The position numbers and the translations under genes were made by a program. This document shows positions 30,597-37,107 of a stretch of DNA of 37,107 bases, piece by piece. The notes under the pieces were generated by a model, which worked only from the letters and a program-made list of their open reading frames with translations, was not told the DNA's origin and made no database searches. This DNA is from JANXVR01 sp034667405. Lineage in GTDB: Bacteria > Actinomycetota > UBA4738 > HRBIN12. Where the stretch lies: contig JAXDJX010000001.1 in the NCBI GenBank assembly GCA_034667405.1, positions 1-37,107 of the forward strand, in the 5' to 3' direction. Numbering within the stretch: the first letter of the stretch is position 1; the number at the start of each line of letters is the position of its first letter.

Positions 30597-30956
30597 ATGG
30601 CTCGACGTCGAACCCGCTTTGCCCTATCGCTGGTCTTGGCTGCGTCGTTGCTGCTTGCCAGCGCCGGATTCGCCCAGGCGGTGACGGTGATCAAGGCGAC
30701 CAGCACCCGACACTGGAACCCGGCGAGCGCCACGGTGTCCAAAGGAACGAAGGTCGTGTGGAAGAACCCGACCACGTTGACGCATACGGTGACGGCCTAT
30801 AAGGGGAACTGGTCGAAGAACGCCACGCTCAGCTCGGGGGGCCACACCAGCTTCCTGTTTTCGAACACCGGGACCTTCAAGTACCGCTGCACCATCCATT
30901 CCACGCTCTCGAACGGGGTGTGCAGCGGGATGTGCGGCAAAGTCGTTGTGACGTAG
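30597..30956 (+). CDS. Secreted cupredoxin (blue copper protein)
   Basis: A 119-residue plastocyanin/azurin-type protein. The Sec signal is LSLVLAASLLLASAGFAQA. The type 1 copper ligands are His63 (LTHTV), Cys98 (YRCTIH), His101 and Met112 (SGMCG); Cys109 and Cys113 could form a disulfide. GGGGAGGG precedes ATG 30597; the longer frame from 30468 is not natural. The protein would carry electrons outside the membrane. No oxidase gene is adjacent in the window. Confidence 0.88.
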   Translation: MARRRTRFALSLVLAASLLLASAGFAQAVTVIKATSTRHWNPASATVSKGTKVVWKNPTTLTHTVTAYKGNWSKNATLSSGGHTSFLFSNTGTFKYRCTIHSTLSNGVCSGMCGKVVVT

Positions 30957-31026
30957 GTCATTCGGGACTCAGCCGTTCGGCCCTAGCCGAGGGAGGGGTG
31001 CCTGGGGGAAGATACGCTGTCCCCGT

Positions 31027-34000
31027 ATGACATCCACGCCCAGCCTCAGAACGCGACTCCAGCCCTACCTCCCCCGCCTCACCCTCGAGTGGCTGGCGGA
31101 GAACCCGGGCTTGCGTCACCGCGTTGTCGAGGGGTCGCTCGTCTTCGCAGATATCTCGGGCTTCACGATGCTTTCGGAAAAGCTCGCGAAGCTTGGCGCG
31201 GTGGGTGCCGAGGAGATGGCCGATGTGATCACGAGGTGCTTCGCTGACCTCTTGACGGTCGCCTACGACCAGGGTGGCGGGCTCGTGAAGTTCGGCGGCG
31301 ACGCGCTGCTCCTGCTCTTCTCAGGCACCGACCCCGAGGAGGACGCTGCTCGGGCCGCACGCGCGGCCGTCGGCATGCGGAAACGGCTGCAGACGGTGGG
31401 GAAACTCGTCACGGCAGGCGGGCGAGTGAACCTGAAGATGTCGGTCGGCGCTCACGCGGGACGGTTCGACTTCTTCCTGGTGGGAGAGTCGCATCGAGAG
31501 CTGATCGCCACGGGGCCGGGGGCTACCCAGGTCGTTCGCATGGAAGGCATCGCGGATGCCGGAGAGATCGTGGTCAGTCCGCAGCTGGCGTCATTCCTTC
31601 CGGCGGCGTGCGTCGGCGACCCGAAGGGGGCCGGGCATCTTCTCCGCAGCGCGCCTGCCGGCGATCCGGTCCCCGGCGTCTGGACCCTTCCGGACATCGA
31701 CGACGTGCTCCTGGAAGGCAGCGTTCCCGCAGCCACCCGCGAGACCCTGCTCTCCGGCGTTTCGGACCCCGAGCATCGTCAGGCCTCGGTTGCCTTCATC
31801 CACTTCGACGAGACCGACGAACTGCTGGATAAGGAAGGCCCCGGCGTCCTCGCCGACGAACTGCACCTGCTCGTCTGCGACACGCAGGCCGCCGTCGACG
31901 AATATGGTGTCTGCTTCCTGGCGTCGGACGTGGACGCCGACGGGGGGAAGCTGATCCTCACTGCGGGTGTACCTCGAGCCATGGGCGACGACGAGGAGAG
32001 GATGTTGCTCGCGCTTCGGCGCATCGTCGAGCCCGCGAGGAAGATCGGCGTCCGGATCGGTGTGAACCGCGGGAACGTCTTCGCGGGTGATATCGGGCCT
32101 GAATATCGCCGCACCTACACCGTGATGGGGGACACGGTGAACCTCGCAGCTCGGCTGATGGCGAAAGCCCCGCCGGGCCAGATCTACGCCACCGAGTCCA
32201 TCTTGGAACGGTCGGCGACGCCGTTCGACCTGCGCGAACTCGAGCCGTTCATCGTGAAGGGCAAAGCGTTGCCGATCCACGCTTGGTCTGTCGGCACGCC
32301 GTTGGTGGGGCAAACAGGGCATGCCGCAGAGATTGTCGCAGCCTCCGGTTATCCGCTGTTGGGCCGGACCGGCGAGATCGCCGTGCTCCGCGGGGCCCTC
32401 GCCGACATGCGTAGCGGTCGGACCAGGGCTGTCGAGCTGGTCGGCGAGGCCGGAATCGGAAAGTCCCGCCTGATCGAGGAGCTCTGCGCGGAAGCGGATG
32501 ACGTCACGTTCCATCGGGCGATCGGTGAGGCGTATACGTCGTCCTGGCCGTACGTCGCCTGGCGGGGGATCCTGCGCGAGGCGATCGGCGTCACCTGGGA
32601 CGACCCCCCCGTGAGGGTGATCGAGGCACTCACCGAACGGGTCTCCGAGGTGGATCGTTCGCTCGTGCCGTGGATCCCGCTGATCGGCGTGCCGTTCGAT
32701 GTGGAGATGGCCCCCACCCCTCAGGTCCGCGACCTCGCGGAAGAGTTCGTCCGACCTCGCCTGCACGAGTCGGTAGGACGGTTCCTTCGCGGGTTGTTGG
32801 TTGGGGCCCACGTGTTCACGTTCGAGAACGGGCACCTCATCGACGAAGCGTCGGCGGATCTCATCCGCGCGCTCGTGGCAACCGAGCCGGGGGACCGGCC
32901 GTGGTTGTTCCTCATCGCCCGGCGAGAGGGGCCGTGGGAGTTCACGTCAGCCGAAGCCTCCGCCGGGAGTCGCGTGGATATCGGGCCACTGGCGCGCGCG
33001 GATCTCATGACGCTCGCGGAGGAGGCCACGGCGGATCGCCCGCTCCCTACCCACGTACTTGAACAGGCGTCCGAGCGCGCCGGCGGCAACCCGCAGTTCC
33101 TGCTCGACCTCGTGGGCTCGGCGTCTCCCGAGGGGGAGCTCCCCGGTTCGGTGGAGGCGGCGGCCACCGTGCTTATCGACTCCCTCACATCCTCCGATCG
33201 TGCACTCTTGCGACGCGCGTCGGTCCTCGGGCTGTCGTTCGACCCGGAGATGCTCGGCCACCTCCTCGGTGAGGAGATGTCCCGGCCGGACGAGGACACG
33301 TGGAAGCGGCTCGAGGGCTTCGTCGAGACGGATGCCGACGGAACTCGCCGGTTCCGGCGGACGATGATCCGTGACGCGGCATACGCGGGTCTGCCGTTCA
33401 GGACGCGCCGAAAGCTCCACGAGGTCGCGGGAGAGCGCTACGAGCGAGAGTCGACTGATCCGTCCACCATCGCCGGGCTCTTGGCGCTGCACTTCTATCA
33501 CGCAGAACGCCACGACAAGGCGTGGCAGTACGGGCGGATGGCGGGCGACCGTGCGTGGAACCAGTCGGCGGTGGTCGAGGCGGCCGACCACTACGGTCGC
33601 GCACTGAAGGCGGTACGACGGCTGTCGACGGTGAAGCCGGAGGATGCGGCCGACGTCTACCGCGCGACCGGCGACGCACATTGGCGGCTCGGCCGGTTCG
33701 AGGATGCCGCCGCGTCGTATCGGCAGGTGCGCCGGATCCTTCGAGATAAACCCGTGCTCGTGTCGGAGATGCTGCTGAAAGAGGCGGCCGTCAACGATCG
33801 TCTCGGGCGATACGCCCAAGCGCTGCGCGTGACGACCCGAGCGCGGAATGCGCTCCGGGACGTGGACGATCCGGAGGCCGCGCGCTTGCTGGCGCGCGTT
33901 TCCGTGGAATACGCGACGACGCTTGAGACGCAGGGCCGCAACCACGAAGCGATCCGGTGGTGTGAGCGGGCCATCGCCGAGGCGGAAGCGAGCGGCGATC

Positions 34001-34935
34001 GCGAGTCGCTCCCTCAGGCCTACCTGGTCCTTGGATACGCCCGCCAGAACCTCGGCTATGCAGATGTCGAGATGCACTATCGGCGTGGACTCAAGGGGTT
34101 CGAGGAGTTGCGGGACCTTTCGGGTCAGGCGCTCATGCTGAACAACCTCGGAGTGACCGCGTACTACGGCGGCCGCTGGCAGGAGGCGGTGGAGTTGTGG
34201 CGGCGCGGCGCCGAGATGCGAGAGCAGCTCGGGGACGTCGTAGGCGCGGCGTACGGGATCGTGAACGTGGGTGAGGTGGACGCGGACCAGGGGCGCCTGG
34301 AAGAGGCGGAGGGACAGTTCCGCAAAGCCCTGCGGATCTGGAGCGCCGCGGGATTCGGGTGGGGGATCGCCTATGCGAAGCTGAACCTCGGTCGGACGTT
34401 CTGTCGCAAAGGCGCATTCGACGAGGGTCTCGAGCTGCTCGGAGACGCGCGTGACCGGATGCGGACGCTTGGGGCCACGGAGGCCATCGAGGCCGAGTCG
34501 AGGATGGCCGAGGGGCTGATGCTCGCGGGGCGCCCGCGGGAGGCTCTCGCCGCGGTCGGTGCGATGTGCCGGCCTCAGGGGCTGCCGGAGGAGGCGGTGC
34601 AGATGCCGCTCCTCGAGCGAGTGAGGGGCTATGCCTGGCTCCAGGTGGGGAAACGCGACGATGCCCGTCAAGCGTTCGAGAGGAGCCTTAGCCTGGCCCG
34701 CGATCGAGACCAGCCCTTCGATGTGGCGCTCACGGCCCACGCCATCGCGGAGATGGAGCGACAGGCGGGAGAGCGGGTCAACCTTGCACTGGAAGAGGAG
34801 AGCGCCAGGATCCTCCGCGATCTCGGCGTTGAGGCCCTCCCCGAGATGCCGACCATGGTCGACATCTCGGGAACTGGCCTTCGAGTTACTTCCGCAGTGC
34901 CGTCGCCGGGTCGATCAGGCCCGGCCGCACGCTGA
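31027..34935 (+). CDS. Class III cyclase pair-AAA ATPase-TPR regulator
   Basis: A 1302-residue signalling protein. A first class III cyclase domain (about 34-205) has both metal aspartates, FADISGF (Asp41) and FGGDALLL (near 94). A second (about 255-430) ends with VFAGDIGPEYRRTYTVMGDT, then VNLAAR, the transition-state Asn/Arg segment. One active site from the two halves of one chain is plausible. A STAND/AAA ATPase follows with GEAGIGKSRLIEEL (near 472), then TPR-like repeats from about 825 to 1260. There is no ribosome site; TACGCT at 31013-31018 would start RNA near the ATG, so the mRNA may be leaderless. The last codons overlap the convergent gene by 50 bp. Confidence 0.92.
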   Translation: MTSTPSLRTRLQPYLPRLTLEWLAENPGLRHRVVEGSLVFADISGFTMLSEKLAKLGAVGAEEMADVITRCFADLLTVAYDQGGGLVKFGGDALLLLFSGTDPEEDAARAARAAVGMRKRLQTVGKLVTAGGRVNLKMSVGAHAGRFDFFLVGESHRELIATGPGATQVVRMEGIADAGEIVVSPQLASFLPAACVGDPKGAGHLLRSAPAGDPVPGVWTLPDIDDVLLEGSVPAATRETLLSGVSDPEHRQASVAFIHFDETDELLDKEGPGVLADELHLLVCDTQAAVDEYGVCFLASDVDADGGKLILTAGVPRAMGDDEERMLLALRRIVEPARKIGVRIGVNRGNVFAGDIGPEYRRTYTVMGDTVNLAARLMAKAPPGQIYATESILERSATPFDLRELEPFIVKGKALPIHAWSVGTPLVGQTGHAAEIVAASGYPLLGRTGEIAVLRGALADMRSGRTRAVELVGEAGIGKSRLIEELCAEADDVTFHRAIGEAYTSSWPYVAWRGILREAIGVTWDDPPVRVIEALTERVSEVDRSLVPWIPLIGVPFDVEMAPTPQVRDLAEEFVRPRLHESVGRFLRGLLVGAHVFTFENGHLIDEASADLIRALVATEPGDRPWLFLIARREGPWEFTSAEASAGSRVDIGPLARADLMTLAEEATADRPLPTHVLEQASERAGGNPQFLLDLVGSASPEGELPGSVEAAATVLIDSLTSSDRALLRRASVLGLSFDPEMLGHLLGEEMSRPDEDTWKRLEGFVETDADGTRRFRRTMIRDAAYAGLPFRTRRKLHEVAGERYERESTDPSTIAGLLALHFYHAERHDKAWQYGRMAGDRAWNQSAVVEAADHYGRALKAVRRLSTVKPEDAADVYRATGDAHWRLGRFEDAAASYRQVRRILRDKPVLVSEMLLKEAAVNDRLGRYAQALRVTTRARNALRDVDDPEAARLLARVSVEYATTLETQGRNHEAIRWCERAIAEAEASGDRESLPQAYLVLGYARQNLGYADVEMHYRRGLKGFEELRDLSGQALMLNNLGVTAYYGGRWQEAVELWRRGAEMREQLGDVVGAAYGIVNVGEVDADQGRLEEAEGQFRKALRIWSAAGFGWGIAYAKLNLGRTFCRKGAFDEGLELLGDARDRMRTLGATEAIEAESRMAEGLMLAGRPREALAAVGAMCRPQGLPEEAVQMPLLERVRGYAWLQVGKRDDARQAFERSLSLARDRDQPFDVALTAHAIAEMERQAGERVNLALEEESARILRDLGVEALPEMPTMVDISGTGLRVTSAVPSPGRSGPAAR

Positions 34936-37107
34936 TCCGGATCAGCAGGGCGGGGTTCAGTGCCGGCTGACTGGTGACCTTCACGACGCAGGCATCGAGC
35001 GCTGCCGGGATCGTGCCCTTCGGGCAGTCGTCGAGCGGGACCTGCGCGGGGCCGAAGCCGGGAGTGGCGTCGAACCAGACGAGTTTCTTTCCGGTGCCGA
35101 CCGCAACGCCCTTCGCGACATTGATATCGACGAAGTAGCGGCCGGTCGCCGGGTCGCTGACCTTCGTGACGACAACCTCGTTCCCGACGCATGGGAGCCC
35201 ACCACAGAAGGTCGCCGGGTCGATCCCAAGGGCGTTCCCAGCCCCGATCAGCTCGTCGATCGTTCCGATCGAGTTGTTCGAGAAGTTCTGCAGCTGCTTC
35301 GCGATCAACTTGTCGTTAGTGGAGGGCACTCCTTCACCCGTCTGCTGATCCTGGTTTGTCGAAGTGAAGATCTCAGCTGAATCATTCTGGGTTGGACTGA
35401 TCGAGTTCGAGGACGCGGAGACGCTCTCTCCGACCGCGTTGACCGCTTGCACGACGAACACGTAGTTCTTGTTGTTCGAAAGAGCGGGGGCGCCGTCGGT
35501 TCCGATGTTGATCTGGGCGGCACTCGTGAAGAACGGACCTGGAATTAGGACGGTGCCCGTCGATGTCGTCGTCACCGTGACCTTGTAGCTGACGGGGGTT
35601 GACCCACCGTTGTTCGCCGGCGCTGTCCACTTGACGACCGCGCTCTCATTGCCTGGGTAGGCGGTCACGCCCGTGACGGGACCGGGTGTGGTGAGGATCT
35701 GGGTACTGCTTGTTGAGGAGTTGTTCCCCAGCGCCGGGTCGAACGTAGGCGAGGTAACCGCGATCGTGTTCGGAGACGTTAACGGTCCGCCGAACAACGG
35801 TGAAGGCGACAACTTCACGTCCACCGAGATACAGAGTTTCAGACTCGAACCGGCGTTCAGCGTCCCGAGAGAGTCCGTGTTCCATGTCCCCGCAATGGCA
35901 TTGAAGGTGAAGGAGGATGTCAAAGGGTTGCATGAGGTACCCACGTACACCCCGTACTTCGCCGTCGAGGCGGCCAGCTGGGCCGAGTCGAACGTTTCCT
36001 TCACAACGATGTCGGTCGCCTCATCCCCCCCTGCTGGGTTCGACACCGTGGCGTCGAACGCGAGCGACCGTGTGTTCGTGACGTTGTTCGTGACACCGCT
36101 TGCCATGACGGAGGCGGGTTGGGTAGGCAGGGACTGTGTGATCGCGAGGTTGGCGCTGCGAACCTTGAAGTCTCTCGAGCTTTCGGAGTTCCCTCCGAAG
36201 CTCACCCACGGGCTCTTCCCGTTGTGAACGTCGACCGCTCTGACTTGCCAGTGATACTCCATCCCCGGCACCAGTGAGCCGATGGTCGTGCTCGCGGTGG
36301 CTCCTTCTGCGACCAGCCCGCTCAGCACTCCGGCATTCGTGAAGCCCGTCCCGACCGGTCGAACCTCAACCTCGATCCTCACGGTGTCGGTGCCCGGGGT
36401 GGCGTTGTCGGGGTCACTCACGGTCGCGCTGAAGGTGATGGATGTGTCGTTAGTCTTCGTGTTGACCACAAGGTTTCCGAGGCCGTCGGCCTGCGCAGCG
36501 CCGGCCGGCACGCTCGGGGGTGCGTTGATCCGGAACGTTCCGCCGGCCGTCCACGCGCTGAGCGCGCCGTACTGGTCCTCGGTCTGGGCCTGCCAGTGGT
36601 AGGTACCGGGAAGAAGGGTGACGTTCTTGATGTGAATCCCTTGGGGACCTAACGCATCGGAGGTGGTCGCCGTGCCGGTGAAGGCGGTCGCAACCGGGCG
36701 CACCTCAAGGTTCAGCTTCACGGTGTCGAGCTGGGGGTCGGGGTCAGAAAGCATGGCACCCAGTTTCACGGTCGTGTCGTTCGTGATCCCGGTCGGCGAA
36801 GAGATCGGGTTGCTCGCGGAGTCGGTCTGCGTGGTGGACGCCGGGTTGTTCGGAGGTGCGTTCACCCGGTAATCCACGGTGATTGCGCCGAAGTTCACCC
36901 AGTTGCTCAGTGCTCCGTTCACGTCCAAGGTCCGGGCACGCCAGTGATAGGTGCCGGGGCTCAGTGGCGTCCAGGTGACGGACGCTGTCTGGTTGTTGTT
37001 CACCTGGGAGGACAGTTGCGTGTTCGATCCGTCGAACGGGGTCCCGGAGGGCTGGACCTCCACCTTGAGTTGCAGGGTGTCGGTTTGGCCGGGCGTGTTG
37101 TCGGGGT
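34886..37107 (-). CDS. Large repetitive surface protein, 5' end outside window
   Basis: At least 740 residues; the start lies beyond the window. Three repeats of about 100-110 residues share the pattern DTVKLNLEVRPV ... LLPGTYHWQAQTEDQYGALS, then INAPP, which is an Ig/fibronectin-like fold. Next come a DUF11-type domain (SLAFDATVSNPAGGDEATDI ... LGNNSST) and a fibronectin type III domain (GPVTGVTAYPGNESAVVKWT ... YVFVVQAVNAVGES). The C-terminal 120 residues have two Cys pairs and an actinobacterial secreted-protein look. No LPxTG or membrane anchor is visible at the end. It is probably an extracellular structural or adhesion protein. Confidence 0.85.
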   Translation of the reverse strand, partial: PDNTPGQTDTLQLKVEVQPSGTPFDGSNTQLSSQVNNNQTASVTWTPLSPGTYHWRARTLDVNGALSNWVNFGAITVDYRVNAPPNNPASTTQTDSASNPISSPTGITNDTTVKLGAMLSDPDPQLDTVKLNLEVRPVATAFTGTATTSDALGPQGIHIKNVTLLPGTYHWQAQTEDQYGALSAWTAGGTFRINAPPSVPAGAAQADGLGNLVVNTKTNDTSITFSATVSDPDNATPGTDTVRIEVEVRPVGTGFTNAGVLSGLVAEGATASTTIGSLVPGMEYHWQVRAVDVHNGKSPWVSFGGNSESSRDFKVRSANLAITQSLPTQPASVMASGVTNNVTNTRSLAFDATVSNPAGGDEATDIVVKETFDSAQLAASTAKYGVYVGTSCNPLTSSFTFNAIAGTWNTDSLGTLNAGSSLKLCISVDVKLSPSPLFGGPLTSPNTIAVTSPTFDPALGNNSSTSSTQILTTPGPVTGVTAYPGNESAVVKWTAPANNGGSTPVSYKVTVTTTSTGTVLIPGPFFTSAAQINIGTDGAPALSNNKNYVFVVQAVNAVGESVSASSNSISPTQNDSAEIFTSTNQDQQTGEGVPSTNDKLIAKQLQNFSNNSIGTIDELIGAGNALGIDPATFCGGLPCVGNEVVVTKVSDPATGRYFVDINVAKGVAVGTGKKLVWFDATPGFGPAQVPLDDCPKGTIPAALDACVVKVTSQPALNPALLIRISVRPGLIDPATALRK

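Noticed and set aside
31591..34740. Long minus frames (414 and 597 codons) over the cyclase gene
   Set aside because: Shadows of the cyclase-ATPase-TPR gene, with no domains and Arg/His/Pro-rich composition.
1..37107. CRISPR array, rRNA gene, replication origin
   Set aside because: No regularly spaced repeats with unique spacers, no rRNA stretches and no DnaA-box cluster were seen; the only arrays are the hexamer and the short repeats listed.

Overview
The window looks like chromosomal DNA of a high-GC actinobacterium, probably an uncultured soil or water lineage. The signs are high GC at third codon positions, GTG/TTG starts with AAGGAGG-type ribosome sites, CCA-less tRNA genes, Tat and lipoprotein signals, and relatives of actinobacterial families. 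This lineage call is inference only; there is no rRNA gene here.

Positions 1 to about 25.9 kb read as an accessory, rearranged region. It opens with 36 copies of a CCCTTG hexamer growing out of a degraded IS3-type transposase gene. Next come two small C2CH zinc proteins (one with a histone H1-like tail), a Tat-exported beta-helix protein with a GDSL/SGNH hydrolase, a frameshifted STAS protein, and an operon of a CbbX/SpoVK-type AAA+ ATPase carrying eight CxxC motifs plus a zinc-ribbon membrane protein. A three-Cys-motif protein (Gp37/Gp68, DUF5131) and its partner TcmP form a tail-to-tail pair at 10.6-12.3 kb. From 13 to 18 kb there are small membrane and secreted proteins, a diverged 150 bp direct repeat, several frameshifted genes, and an IS3-family element (16662-17905) that cuts off a lipoprotein gene.

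The most interesting part is 18.0-22.9 kb. On the minus strand an operon encodes a ubiquitin-like protein of the multiubiquitin family, a Prok-E2_E protein without a single cysteine, and a JAB (JAMM peptidase)-E1 (ThiF) fusion. Three tightly coupled genes follow on the same strand, two of them membrane proteins. Diverging from it on the plus strand are an XRE regulator, a DUF5678-like protein and a retropepsin-like aspartic protease. The roughly 100 bp between the two arms holds an inverted repeat and two promoter-like sequences that would share one palindromic -35 hexamer. I read this as one regulated module for protein tagging and proteolysis, possibly for defence.

After gene debris (a sigma-factor/decarboxylase chimera, an IS3 orfA remnant), a MerR-like gene and a three-gene HTH operon, the sequence changes at tRNA-Asp and tRNA-Glu (about 26 kb) to ordinary, dense housekeeping genes: DUF192, alpha/beta hydrolase, tRNA-Lys, SIMPL/DUF541, glutamine-dependent NAD synthetase, a hemerythrin-like protein, a cupredoxin, and a 1302-residue cyclase-ATPase-TPR regulator. 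The window ends inside a large surface protein with repeated beta-sandwich domains.
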